Source of the DNA: an uncultured Clostridia bacterium
GTDB taxonomy: Bacteria > Bacillota > Clostridia > Oscillospirales > Acutalibacteraceae
DNA: 64,000 nt
Direction of reading: 5' to 3'
Assembly (NCBI GenBank): GCA_904420015.1
Contig: CAJFTS010000044.1
Coordinates: forward strand, 1 to 64,000
The notes under the pieces are model-generated. The model saw nothing but the letters and a program-made list of their open reading frames with translations, did not search any database and was not told the DNA's origin. The translations under genes were made by a program, and so were the position numbers. Of the stretch, positions 7,607-15,996 are shown one piece after another. The number at the start of each line of letters is the position of its first letter. The first letter of the stretch is position 1.

Positions 7607-9556
7607 TTACCGCGCGCGGGTCCGAATTTCTTCCAGCGCCGCGTCAATGAATGCCTCCAGCGTTACCGAGCCCTTGTCGCCGTCCTTGCGGGAGCGGACC
7701 GAAACCGTTCCCGATTCCGCCTCCTTATCGCCCACAATAAGCATATAAGGAATCTTTTCCATCTGTGCTTCCCGGATTTTGTAGCCGATCTTTTCGTTGC
7801 GCTCATCCATGGTGGCACGGATTCCCGCATCCTGCAGCTTTTTGCAGACAGCGCCGGCCGCATCGAACAGGCGTTCGCTGATGGGCAGCACCCGCACCTG
7901 CTCCGGGCTCAGCCACATGGGCATTGCGCCTGCATATTTTTCCAGCAGCAGCGCCAGCGTCCGCTCATAGCAGCCGATGGAGGTGCGGTGAATGATATAG
8001 GGGTTTTTTTTCGTACCGTCCCGATCCACATATTCCATCCCGAATTTCTCTGCGAGCATTTGGTCGATCTGAAGGGTGATGAGGGTGTCCTCCTTGCCGT
8101 GGACGTTCTTAATCTGAATGTCCAGCTTCGGGCCGTAGAAGGCGGCCTCCCCTACGCCGATGACGTAAGGGATCTCCAGATGATCCAGGATGCGCTTCAT
8201 GGCGCCCTGCGCTTCCTCCCACTGCTCGGAGGTACCGATGTATTTTTCCCGGTCGTCGGGATCCCACTGGGAGAAGCGGTAGGACACATCCTCGTAAAGG
8301 CCGACGGTTTTGAGCATATAAATCGCAAGTTCCAGACAGCCCTTAAACTCCTCTTCCAGCTGGTCGGGCGTACACATCAGGTGCCCTTCCGAGATGGTGA
8401 ACTGCCGTACCCGGATCAGGCCGTGCATCTCGCCGCTGGCCTCGTTGCGGAAGAGGGTGGAAGTTTCGTTATACCGCAGGGGCAGATCCCGGTAGGAACG
8501 GCTGCGGTTGAGATAGGCCTGGTACTGGAAGGGGCAGGTCATGGGACGCAGAGCAAACACCTCGTCGTCCTTTTCCGGATCGCCCAAAACAAACATGCCG
8601 TCCATGTAATGGTCCCAGTGGCCCGACAGCTTGTAAAGGTCGCTCTTGGCCATATAGGGGGTTTTGGTCAGAAGCCAGCCGCGCCTTTGCTCCTCATCCT
8701 CCACAAAGCGCTGTAAAATCTGGATGACACGGGCGCCCTTGGGAAGCAGGATGGGCAGGCCCTGGCCGATGAGGTCGGATGTGGTAAAATATTCAAGCTC
8801 CCGGCCGATCTTATTGTGGTCGCGCTTTTTCGCTTCCTCCACCGCCGTCAGATACTCCTCCAGCTGGGCGTTCTTCGGAAAGGCCGTCCCGTAAACCCGG
8901 GCCAGCTGCTTTCCGGTGGCGTCCCCCCGCCAGTAAGCACCGGTGCATTGGGTCAGCTTAAAGGCCTTTACCGTGCCGGTGGACATCAAGTGAGGGCCGG
9001 CGCACAGGTCTACAAATTCGCCCTGGCGGTACATCGTAATGGCTTCGCCCTTGCCGGAATGCTCGTCTATAAGCTCCACCTTGTACCCTTCGCCCGCCTC
9101 TTCAAAGAGCTTCCTTGCCTCCTCCGGGGAAACCTCAATGCGCTCGAGAGGCAGGTTTTCCTTAACGATCTTCTTCATTTCCCCTTCAATCTTAGCCAGA
9201 TCCTCCGGGGTAAAGGGCTTTTCGGTATCGAAATCATAATAAAACCCATTGTCGATGGCGGGACCGATGGCCAGCTTTACCTGGGGATAAAGGCGCTTGA
9301 CGGCCTGGGCCAGAATATGGGATGCGGTATGCCGGAAGGCCCAGCGGCCGTCCGGATCGTCAAAGGTGAGGATTTCCACCTGGCAGTCCTGTGTCAAAGG
9401 GGTGCGCAGGTCTACCGCCTTCCCGTTGATTCTTGCGGCGCAGGCGGCTTTATAAAGCCCCATACCGATGGATTTTGCAAAATCCGCCGCCGTAATGCCG
9501 GACTCGGCCTCTTTGACAGAGCCGTCCTTGAGCGTAATCTGGATCAATTCAAACAT
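7607..9556 (-). CDS. thrS: Threonyl-tRNA synthetase
   Basis: The 649-residue protein has the complete ThrS architecture: N-terminal TGS domain (about 1-65), the editing (tRNA_SAD) domain with HTASH near 76 and the C.GPH zinc-like segment, the class II catalytic core with motif 2 FRNEASGEMHG and the FTISEGH segment, and the C-terminal anticodon-binding domain. It charges tRNA-Thr and edits mis-charged Ser. The annotated ATG directly abuts AGAGGAG, too close for a ribosome site; a TTG three codons later (at 9547) would have ideal 9-nt spacing and give the family-typical N-terminus beginning IQITLKDGS, so the true start may be 9547. Expression is controlled by the T-box leader upstream. Confidence 0.97.
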   Translation of the reverse strand: MFELIQITLKDGSVKEAESGITAADFAKSIGMGLYKAACAARINGKAVDLRTPLTQDCQVEILTFDDPDGRWAFRHTASHILAQAVKRLYPQVKLAIGPAIDNGFYYDFDTEKPFTPEDLAKIEGEMKKIVKENLPLERIEVSPEEARKLFEEAGEGYKVELIDEHSGKGEAITMYRQGEFVDLCAGPHLMSTGTVKAFKLTQCTGAYWRGDATGKQLARVYGTAFPKNAQLEEYLTAVEEAKKRDHNKIGRELEYFTTSDLIGQGLPILLPKGARVIQILQRFVEDEEQRRGWLLTKTPYMAKSDLYKLSGHWDHYMDGMFVLGDPEKDDEVFALRPMTCPFQYQAYLNRSRSYRDLPLRYNETSTLFRNEASGEMHGLIRVRQFTISEGHLMCTPDQLEEEFKGCLELAIYMLKTVGLYEDVSYRFSQWDPDDREKYIGTSEQWEEAQGAMKRILDHLEIPYVIGVGEAAFYGPKLDIQIKNVHGKEDTLITLQIDQMLAEKFGMEYVDRDGTKKNPYIIHRTSIGCYERTLALLLEKYAGAMPMWLSPEQVRVLPISERLFDAAGAVCKKLQDAGIRATMDERNEKIGYKIREAQMEKIPYMLIVGDKEAESGTVSVRSRKDGDKGSVTLEAFIDAALEEIRTRAR

Positions 9557-9570
9557 CTCCTCTTGTAAAA

Positions 9571-9852
9571 TAAAAAAAGCCCCGTCCCTTTACAGGGGCG
9601 AGGCAAATGACCACACGGTTCCACCCTGATTCGACAAGGCTACCCAAAGGCCGGCCCTTGTCCTCTCAGATGCGCCCTTAACGCGGGCAGCCGGACGGCG
9701 CGCCATTTCCTGCGCGCGGCTCGGGAGGCGGTATCCAAGCAATGCTCCTTTTGCCGCCGGACACACTCTCAGCCGGTGATGCGTCCTCTCTGCTGCGGTG
9801 CGCCTACCGGCGCAGAGCACGGGCTTCCTCCGTCGACACGGTTGTTCTTGTT
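9571..9852 (-). promoter_or_regulatory. thrS: Threonine T-box riboswitch leader of thrS
   Basis: The minus-strand leader contains the T-box consensus AGGGTGGAACCGTG (within 9611-9627), followed by a GCCCC..GGGGC terminator hairpin and seven Ts (about 9572-9599). Stem-I-like sequence with a CTGAGAGTG element lies 5', and the codon ACC (9775-9777), a threonine codon, sits just before it as likely specifier. In this mechanism uncharged tRNA-Thr binds the specifier and T-box and prevents termination. Confidence 0.92.
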
Positions 9853-9858
9853 TTGATC

Positions 9859-9887
9859 ATCTTAGCACTCTTCTTTTTGAAAGTCAA
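9859..9887 (-). promoter_or_regulatory. thrS: Promoter of the thrS T-box leader
   Basis: Minus-strand TTGACT (9882-9887) and TAAGAT (9859-9864), 17-nt spacer, lie just 15 nt after the stop codon of the preceding permease gene, with no terminator seen between them. Confidence 0.75.
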
Positions 9888-9902
9888 GGAGATTTTTTCG
9901 CC

Positions 9903-11096
9903 TTATTCCATCCGCAGTGCTTCCACAGGGCGAAGCTTCGAAGCTTTATAGGCTGGATAGACACCGAAAAAGACGCCGATAAGCATGGAAACACCGATGG
10001 CATTGAGGATGGTCGGCCATTGGATGGAGGCGGACATCCCCACCGCCATCAATCCGAGCATGGAGATTCCCATCCCCACCAAAGCGCCGAGCAGGCTGCC
10101 GATGGCGGTGATGAATACCGCCTCCAGCAGAAATTCCACCATGATCTTGTAGTTCTTCGCACCAATTGCCTTTTTGATGCCGATTTCCCTGGTTCGTTCG
10201 GTGACCGAAACGAGCATGATGGTCATAATCCCAAGGCCGGCGACAATCAAAGAGATGCCGCCAATGAGGGAAAGAACCAACGTGATGATATCCAGCATGG
10301 ACATCAGCTGATCCCGCTGCTTGGCCAGGTTGTCCGCATGAAAAGCGCCGGTAGTGCCGCTTACCTGATCGAGGGCGGAAAGGATGCTGCTTTGGGCATC
10401 CTCCACGTCGCTGTCTTGCGCGACCTTTACGGCGATCTGGTCAAATTTATTGATGACGGCGTATTCCTGTAAGGAGGTGTAGGGTACGTAGACGATGGAT
10501 GGGACATAGTTGCCGATGACATTTTGCAAAATTCCGCTGCCGGCGCTGACCACGCCGATGATTTCATAGGTTTCCTGATTGCCGTTCATCAAAATCTGCA
10601 TGGATTTGCCTACAATGTTTTCCCGGCCGTAGGCTTCCAAAGCGTAGTTTTGATCGACCAGGCAGACCTTTGCCGTCGATTCAACGTCGTTGTTGTTGAT
10701 GAGCCTGCCGTGAAGCAGCTCTAAAGAAATGACCTGCTTGGCACCCGAATCAATCCCCCAGACCAAGGAATCCGACTTTTCCCCTTTTAAGTAGGAATCG
10801 GTATAATACATAATCAGCGGCATGGCGTTTTCCACCGATGGGAGCTCTCGGATGGCGTTGAGCTCGTCCATCTGCAAAGGAACCGTGGTAGAATCCCCGT
10901 AGGCCGCGGTAGAGACGCTCAGGCCGGTGATCCCCATATTGTCCAGCTCGCTGGTGACCGCCGCCTTTCCCGCGTCGCCTATGGCGCCGATTACCACCAC
11001 CGACGCGATGCCGATGGAGATACTTACAATGGTAAGCCAGGTCCGCATGCTTTTACGGGTCAGGTTACGCACCGCGATTTTTAGCATTTCAAGCAT
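9903..11096 (-). CDS. MacB/FtsX-type ABC transporter permease
   Basis: The product (397 residues from the ATG at 11096) has the MacB architecture: an N-terminal membrane helix after AVRNLTRKSMRTWLT, a large extracytoplasmic MacB_PCD domain (about 55-260) and three C-terminal helices of the FtsX family including the cytoplasmic TREIGIKKAIGAKN loop that contacts the ATPase. Such permeases use ATP hydrolysis by a partner to export peptides or lipids mechanically rather than by a channel. The start overlaps the end of the adaptor gene (ATGCTTGA), although an ATG three codons later is also possible. Remarkably, the usual LolD-like ATPase gene is absent: only the adaptor precedes it and thrS follows. 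The ATPase must be encoded elsewhere. Confidence 0.85.
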   Translation of the reverse strand: MLEMLKIAVRNLTRKSMRTWLTIVSISIGIASVVVIGAIGDAGKAAVTSELDNMGITGLSVSTAAYGDSTTVPLQMDELNAIRELPSVENAMPLIMYYTDSYLKGEKSDSLVWGIDSGAKQVISLELLHGRLINNNDVESTAKVCLVDQNYALEAYGRENIVGKSMQILMNGNQETYEIIGVVSAGSGILQNVIGNYVPSIVYVPYTSLQEYAVINKFDQIAVKVAQDSDVEDAQSSILSALDQVSGTTGAFHADNLAKQRDQLMSMLDIITLVLSLIGGISLIVAGLGIMTIMLVSVTERTREIGIKKAIGAKNYKIMVEFLLEAVFITAIGSLLGALVGMGISMLGLMAVGMSASIQWPTILNAIGVSMLIGVFFGVYPAYKASKLRPVEALRME

Positions 11097-12117
11097 CCGC
11101 ATCCACCCCATTCGCAAGCTTGACCCGTACCCCATGGTCGCTGATGTCGTCGGGATTCAGGATGATCTTATCCCCTGCTTTTACCCCTTCGGTGATTTCC
11201 ACCCCTTCCGTCATCTCCCGTCCGGTTGTCACATTAACCCGATGGGCCTGGGCCATCGAATAAAGATAAACGTACTCGTTGCCTTCTTCATCCTGCCGGA
11301 CCGCCTCATAGGGGACCAGGATGGACTGGGTTACCTGGGAGGTGGTGATGCTGGCTTCTACATTGTAGTTGGGCTTGAGGAATTCATCCGCCCCGTCGAT
11401 GGACACGATGGCGTCCACCACCGTTTCGTAGGCGGCCCCGCTGAGCTGCTGCCGGGCGGCAGGGAAGATTTTCTGGATGGTGCCGGTATATTCGTGGCCT
11501 TTGAAGGCGGTCCCGGTGATGGAAACCGGCTGGCCCACCGCCACATCTGCGATTTTGCTTTCATTGATGGATACCTTCACCTGCAGGCTGCTTAGGTCGG
11601 AAATGGTGACCACGGCGGTTCCCGGGGTGGTCAGGCTGCTTTCGGTGACATTGATGCTGGTCACCGTACCGGAGATGGGCGCGTTGACTACGCTGGGAAT
11701 CTCGTCGATACTCTCTACCGTCGCCGCCTGCTGTCCCAACGAGGAGGAAGAAGAGGAAAAGGATGAACTTGACGATCCCAGGCTTCCCAGCACCTCCTGG
11801 GATAAGCCCATGGAATTGCTGTAGGACAGCAGCGTAAAGGTAGTGTGCTGGTCGACATAAAAAAGCGGCTGCCCCTCGGTTACCGTGTCGCCCACGGCCA
11901 CCTGAATATCGGAAGCCACCACCGGCGTATCCAAGAGCACATCCCTTTTGTTGGTTTCTTCAATTTTGCCAGTGCATTTGACGGTATTTTCCACATCGCT
12001 TTCCTGTGCGGTATAGACGGTGACCTCGGTTACAGGCGGTGCGAACAGGCTTGCCCCTGTAAAGACACCGGCGATCACCAAAGCGGTGGAAATCAACAGA
12101 ATCACATACTTTTTCAT
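11089..12117 (-). CDS. HlyD/MacA-type periplasmic adaptor (membrane fusion protein)
   Basis: The 342-residue protein has an N-terminal membrane anchor (about 4-26), a split biotinyl-lipoyl-like domain (VASDIQVAVGDTVTEGQPLF and GTVTSINVTESSLTTPGTAV), a beta-barrel domain and a C-terminal membrane-proximal domain (VKAGDKII). Instead of the long coiled-coil hairpin of Gram-negative MacA, a short, Ser-rich linker (about 120-136) joins the lipoyl halves, as is common for Gram-positive homologues that need not reach an outer membrane. It is coupled to the overlapping MacB-type permease and should bridge substrate to it outside the membrane. AAGGAGAGGG precedes the ATG. Substrate unknown. Confidence 0.85.
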   Translation of the reverse strand: MKKYVILLISTALVIAGVFTGASLFAPPVTEVTVYTAQESDVENTVKCTGKIEETNKRDVLLDTPVVASDIQVAVGDTVTEGQPLFYVDQHTTFTLLSYSNSMGLSQEVLGSLGSSSSSFSSSSSSLGQQAATVESIDEIPSVVNAPISGTVTSINVTESSLTTPGTAVVTISDLSSLQVKVSINESKIADVAVGQPVSITGTAFKGHEYTGTIQKIFPAARQQLSGAAYETVVDAIVSIDGADEFLKPNYNVEASITTSQVTQSILVPYEAVRQDEEGNEYVYLYSMAQAHRVNVTTGREMTEGVEITEGVKAGDKIILNPDDISDHGVRVKLANGVDADA

Positions 12118-12181
12118 CCAATAACCCTCTCCTTATCCCACAAAACCGCCGTTTCCAAAGGAAAAGACGGTATGTAATGGT

Positions 12182-12225
12182 AAAAAATAAAGCGCAGACG
12201 GCGCGCTCGGCTGTCTGGCTTTATT
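12182..12225 (-). terminator. Terminator-like hairpin upstream of the adaptor gene
   Basis: AATAAAGC and CAGAC pair with GTCTG and GCTTTATT (one bulge), and a T-run follows on the minus strand. It can end read-through from radA, or attenuate transcription into the adaptor-permease operon, since no clear promoter is visible between it and the adaptor start. Confidence 0.6.
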
Positions 12226-12363
12226 CTTTGAAGGAAAGACGGTTTTATGTCCGCCGGCTCTATAAAAATGTCAGTCAATTCTTAGTAATCGTTTCTTGCG
12301 CATATTTAAGAAAAAGAAAGGAAACCTATAGGAAAATAGCGCAGAAAAAGGAAGGTGACAAGC

Positions 12364-12534
12364 ATGTGCCTTATTCCTTGCAGCGCCGACTGCCAATACC
12401 AGTCGGACGGCTACTGTCAGCTGGAGCACCCCACCACGGTCAACAGCGTCCAGGAGCATGGCTGCGCCCACTATATCCAAAGGCAGCCCGGCGTCAGCCG
12501 AGACTTGCCTCAAACGCCTCCCGTACATTCCTGA
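12364..12534 (+). CDS. Small cysteine-rich protein
   Basis: A 56-residue reading frame starts at an ATG preceded by GGAAGGTGAC at about 6 nt. The sequence begins MCLIPCSADCQYQSDGYCQLE and contains five cysteines (residues 2, 6, 10, 18, 34) in its first 34 positions, ending GCAHY before a polar tail. Short proteins of this pattern (C..C...QKDGYC.LE...GC.Y) are common in Clostridia and are often mislabelled hydroxymyristoyl-ACP dehydratase; the Cys spacing suggests metal or Fe-S binding. Its last 41 nt overlap the 3' end of radA on the opposite strand. Function unknown; the ribosome site and family-like pattern make it a credible gene. Confidence 0.6.
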   Translation: MCLIPCSADCQYQSDGYCQLEHPTTVNSVQEHGCAHYIQRQPGVSRDLPQTPPVHS

Positions 12535-13864
12535 CCGCGATCAGCTCCACTCCCTGCAAAGACAAGTTGGAAAGGGCCTTCATGCTGTGACGCGGCAGGA
12601 TAATTTTTTGAAAGCCAAGCCTTGCCGCTTCCTTAACCCGTTCCATCGCGTGGCTGACTGCCCGGACCTCCCCGGCCAGCCCTACCTCGCCGAAGGCGAT
12701 GACGGCTTCGCTCACCGGCACGTCCTTTAAGCTGCTCACCAGCGCCAGGGAAACCGTCAGGTCGGCCGCCGGTTCGTCCAGCCGCAGCCCGCCGATGACG
12801 TTTAGAAAAGCGTCTTGGTTGCTGAAGAAATAGCCCGCCCGTTTTTCCAGCACCGCCAGCAGCAGGGACATCCGGTTGTAATCAAACCCGGTGGACATCC
12901 GCCTGGGATTGCCGTAGCAGGTGGGGGTTACCAGGCCCTGTACTTCGGCAAGGATGGGGCGCGTCCCTTCCATAATACACGCAACACAGGAGCCCGATAC
13001 ATGTTTCGGTCTGCCGGACAGGAGCATCATGGAAGGGTTGGGAACCTCGCACAGGCCGGTGTCACGCATTTCAAAGACGCCGATTTCATTGGTGGAGCCG
13101 TAGCGGTTTTTCACCGCCCGCAGAATTCGATAGGACATGTTCCGGTCCCCTTCAAAAAAGAGCACCGCATCCACAATATGCTCGAGCACCTTCGGCCCCG
13201 CGATGGCCCCGTCCTTATTGACGTGTCCAACCAGTAAAATGGGGATTTCCAGCTCCTTAGCGGTATGCATCAGGGCATTGGTACATTCGCGTACCTGAGT
13301 GACGCTTCCGGGCGAGGACTGGGAAAGCTCCGAATTCATGGTCTGGATGGAGTCGACGACGGCGATGTCCGGGCGGATGGCATGGATTTGCTCAAGGACA
13401 TTTTCCAAATGGGTTTCCGACAAAAGGAGAAGATTTTCGCTTGTCACGCCCAAACGGTCGGCCCGAAGCTTAATCTGCCGGACCGACTCCTCTCCCGATA
13501 CATACAAAATCCGGCAGGTTTTACCGAGGAACTGGCATACCTGCAAGAGGATCGTCGACTTTCCGATTCCAGGATCCCCCCCCAGCAGGACAATGGACCC
13601 CTTGACGATACCGCCTCCCAGCACTCGGTCCAGCTCTCCAAGCCCGGTATGATAACGCTGTTCGTCCTCAAACACCACGTCTGTGACCGCCACCGCCTTG
13701 GATAAGGCGGACCTGCCTGCCCTTGAGCCGCTGCCCGCCGGCGCCGTTGCCGTGACCTCCTCGTTCATGGTGTTCCATTCGCCGCAGGAGGGACATTTCC
13801 CATACCATTTGGCCGATTCATAGCCGCATTCGCTGCAAACAAAGATGGATTTGGATTTTGCCAT
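12494..13864 (-). CDS. radA: DNA repair protein RadA (Sms)
   Basis: The ATG at 13864 is used because GGAGGAA lies 7 nt upstream; a GTG two codons earlier is too close to it. The 456-residue protein has the C4 zinc finger (C10, C13, C24, C27), a RecA-like ATPase with Walker A GDPGIGKST (about 96-104), the RadA-specific KNRYGS motif and a C-terminal Lon-protease-like domain lacking proteolysis. RadA is a DnaB-type helicase-like branch migration factor that processes recombination intermediates; in Bacilli it also supports transformation. It is followed by the cysteine-rich gene on the opposite strand and preceded by cwlD. Confidence 0.96.
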   Translation of the reverse strand: MAKSKSIFVCSECGYESAKWYGKCPSCGEWNTMNEEVTATAPAGSGSRAGRSALSKAVAVTDVVFEDEQRYHTGLGELDRVLGGGIVKGSIVLLGGDPGIGKSTILLQVCQFLGKTCRILYVSGEESVRQIKLRADRLGVTSENLLLLSETHLENVLEQIHAIRPDIAVVDSIQTMNSELSQSSPGSVTQVRECTNALMHTAKELEIPILLVGHVNKDGAIAGPKVLEHIVDAVLFFEGDRNMSYRILRAVKNRYGSTNEIGVFEMRDTGLCEVPNPSMMLLSGRPKHVSGSCVACIMEGTRPILAEVQGLVTPTCYGNPRRMSTGFDYNRMSLLLAVLEKRAGYFFSNQDAFLNVIGGLRLDEPAADLTVSLALVSSLKDVPVSEAVIAFGEVGLAGEVRAVSHAMERVKEAARLGFQKIILPRHSMKALSNLSLQGVELIAVRNVREAFEASLG

Positions 13865-13891
13865 TGCCACTTCCTCCGTCTATGCCTCCCA

Positions 13892-14602
13892 TCAAACGCA
13901 TCCGCTGTTTAAAAGGCCGCACAGGATGCTGATGGTCAGCTGATTTTGATATTCCTCGTCCTGCAGCTTTGCTTCCTCCTCTGGATTGGACAGAAAGCCG
14001 CACTCCACAATAACCGCCGGGATTTGCGCCTTACTCAGCAAATAGGATTCGCTGCCCAGGGATTTTGCCACCCGGTTGTTTTCCGGCTGGAGCATTTCCA
14101 CCACCGCGCTTTGCACCGATTTGGCGATGACCTCGCTGCTGGGATTGTTTTTGCTGAAGAACACTTGGGTTCCATGGTATTGGGACTGTTCAAATTTATT
14201 TTGGTGGATGCTCAGAAAAATCCCCTTTGGATATTGTTCGATGATCGCAAGCCGCGCATGCATATCCGCCACCTTCTGGGAACGGACGGTGGAGAGGTTG
14301 GGATCGTTTAAGGACACGTCGCTTTCCCTGGTCATCACCACCCGGTAGCCCATTGCCCGCAGAGCGTCTTGCATCTTTAAGGCAATGGCGAGGTTGACGT
14401 CCTTTTCCAAGGTGCCGCTGCCGCCCACCGCGCCGGAATCCATGCCGCCGTGCCCCGCATCCAGCACAATCACCTTGTCGTTGTTGACCGGCCCGGCTGC
14501 CGTCCGTTCGGTCAGCAGCACGTCGCTGGAAACGTAAACCATAGACACGAACACCAGCGCCAGACAGCTGATTAGGATGCAGATTCGTTTTTTCGTCAGC
14601 AA
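13892..14602 (-). CDS. cwlD: N-acetylmuramoyl-L-alanine amidase, CwlD-like
   Basis: The product (236 residues from a TTG at 14602, preceded by GGGGGTG; a GTG at 14611 is an alternative) has one N-terminal membrane helix and an Amidase_3 domain with zinc-site residues in DAGHGG, the following LEKDVNLAI segment, SIHQN and VECGFLSN. In spore formers CwlD removes peptide side chains from peptidoglycan, the first step to muramic-delta-lactam in spore cortex, and family members are this short single-domain, membrane-anchored type. Longer in-frame starts would overlap the upstream membrane-protein gene by about 100 nt and look unlike the family. Gene context (next to radA) is consistent with a chromosomal housekeeping/sporulation gene. 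Confidence 0.82.
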   Translation of the reverse strand: MLTKKRICILISCLALVFVSMVYVSSDVLLTERTAAGPVNNDKVIVLDAGHGGMDSGAVGGSGTLEKDVNLAIALKMQDALRAMGYRVVMTRESDVSLNDPNLSTVRSQKVADMHARLAIIEQYPKGIFLSIHQNKFEQSQYHGTQVFFSKNNPSSEVIAKSVQSAVVEMLQPENNRVAKSLGSESYLLSKAQIPAVIVECGFLSNPEEEAKLQDEEYQNQLTISILCGLLNSGCV

Positions 14603-14645
14603 AAAGATCACCCCCACACATGTATATGCGCAGGGGCGAAAAAAA

Positions 14646-15284
14646 TCATTTGGAAGACTTTGATTTTGAATCCGGGTTTTTATAAACGATGGAATGAAGG
14701 ATGGACACCTTTTTATAGCCCAGGTTATAGACCACCATCGCATAAAGGGGAAGCAGGAAATTCAAAATCACCACCACAAAGATGGAAAGGAATGAAACAT
14801 TGGCGATGGAAAGGAACATCGAAGAAGCGTCCGCCGACATGCCCGGTTCCATCAGCGCGTTGAAGATGTGCAGATACTGGGGGTTGAGCACCCGGTAAGC
14901 TACCGCCAAAACCGGGATGTCCAGCACCTTCCCGAAAACCAGCATAACCGCAAAGAAAGCATAGGGGATCAGGGCGAACAGGCCGATTTTAAAGCCGCGG
15001 TATTTATCATATTTCATTTGGTTGATGTCCACAAGGATCTGATCCTCATGCCCCATCTGCCAAATGGTCCCGTAAAGGGTGCCGAAATAAACGAGGATCA
15101 ACAAAATTTGGGTCAGTACAAGAAATGCAGTGCCTTCCGCCGTCAGTGCCAAAACCCAGCACAGCAGACAGAAAAAAGAGGCCAGGAGACAGCTGAGCAT
15201 CAGCTGAGCGCCCTGTCTCGGAATGCTTTTATTCAAAGAGAGCACGTCCTTTCCCAAAGGAAACACCATCGATGTTTCCGACAT
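14646..15284 (-). CDS. Multispanning membrane protein, unknown function
   Basis: The 212-residue protein has four or five hydrophobic helices (about 27-50, 52-74, 98-122, 155-182) with a charged cytoplasmic stretch (HEDQILVDINQMKYDKYRGF) between the second and third, and a Lys/Ser-rich C-terminal tail. No family is recognised. It lies 12 nt after hisE and 43 nt before cwlD and may be transcribed with the histidine operon by read-through, though a TAGAAT-like -10 box close to its start hints at its own promoter. Confidence 0.6.
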   Translation of the reverse strand: MSETSMVFPLGKDVLSLNKSIPRQGAQLMLSCLLASFFCLLCWVLALTAEGTAFLVLTQILLILVYFGTLYGTIWQMGHEDQILVDINQMKYDKYRGFKIGLFALIPYAFFAVMLVFGKVLDIPVLAVAYRVLNPQYLHIFNALMEPGMSADASSMFLSIANVSFLSIFVVVILNFLLPLYAMVVYNLGYKKVSILHSIVYKNPDSKSKSSK

Positions 15285-15296
15285 GTCTCTATTCTA

Positions 15297-15623
15297 CTAC
15301 GAATTTCGGTCCGTTTTATGAAATTTTTTTAAATTTCCGATCTTTTTCCTACGTTCTTCCAAAACCTCCGCCACATCTTCCACCGCTATTCCCTGTTCGG
15401 CCATCAAGACCAGAACATGGTAGGCCAAATCGCAGATTTCGTTTACCGTGTCCTCCTTTTTTTCGTTCTTCGCCGCGATGATGACTTCCGCGCATTCCTC
15501 CCCGACCTTCTTTAAAATTTTGTCGGTTCCCTTGGAAAACAGGTAACAGGTATAGGATCCCTCCTGGGGATTTTGCCTGCGGTCTTTGATGACCTCGTAA
15601 AGGCCCTTAATTACGTCGCTCAT
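15297..15623 (-). CDS. hisE: Phosphoribosyl-ATP pyrophosphohydrolase
   Basis: The ATG at 15623 is preceded by AGGGAGG; upstream residues in the frame are not family-like. The 108-residue all-helical MazG-like protein carries the KVGEEC.EV..A.K and D..YH motifs that bind Mg2+ and the substrate pyrophosphate. It hydrolyses phosphoribosyl-ATP to phosphoribosyl-AMP, step two of histidine synthesis. It is a separate gene, not fused to hisI, and is the last his gene of the operon. Confidence 0.95.
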   Translation of the reverse strand: MSDVIKGLYEVIKDRRQNPQEGSYTCYLFSKGTDKILKKVGEECAEVIIAAKNEKKEDTVNEICDLAYHVLVLMAEQGIAVEDVAEVLEERRKKIGNLKKFHKTDRNS

Positions 15624-15672
15624 CCTTTTTTCCTCCCTATATTGCGCCCAAAAATCCATGGCGTCCGTCTCT

Positions 15673-15996
15673 TTAAGCAAAGTCCTTGATTTTCTTAAAA
15701 AAGCAGGAATGGGAACCGGTGTGGCAGGCCGGGCCGGTCTGCTTTACAACAACCAGCAGCGTATCGTCGTCACAGTCTGCGGCAATGGACACAACCTTCT
15801 GAAGATGGCCGGAGGTAGCGCCTTTGTTCCACAGCTCCTGCCTGGAACGGCTGTAAAACCAAGTATACCCGGTTTCCAGGGTCTTTTTCAGCGATTCCCG
15901 GTTCATATAGGCAAGCATCAATACTTCATAGGTTCCCTCTTCCTGGATAATGGCCGGGATCAGCTCGCCTTTGAGAAAATACCGTTCTAGGTTCAT
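15673..15996 (-). CDS. hisI: Phosphoribosyl-AMP cyclohydrolase
   Basis: The 107-residue protein shows the family's zinc and magnesium ligands: [17 protein letters not shown] and the ACHTG..SCF segment near the C-terminus. It opens the purine ring of phosphoribosyl-AMP, step three of histidine synthesis, and acts as a dimer sharing the zinc site. Its ATG overlaps the hisA stop by 4 nt; hisF, which normally lies between hisA and hisI, is therefore absent here. About 50 nt separate it from hisE. Confidence 0.95.
   Translation of the reverse strand: MNLERYFLKGELIPAIIQEEGTYEVLMLAYMNRESLKKTLETGYTWFYSRSRQELWNKGATSGHLQKVVSIAADCDDDTLLVVVKQTGPACHTGSHSCFFKKIKDFA

Noticed and set aside
9590..9951. Short frames on both strands in the thrS leader
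   Set aside because: The region is explained by the T-box riboswitch, its promoter and terminator.
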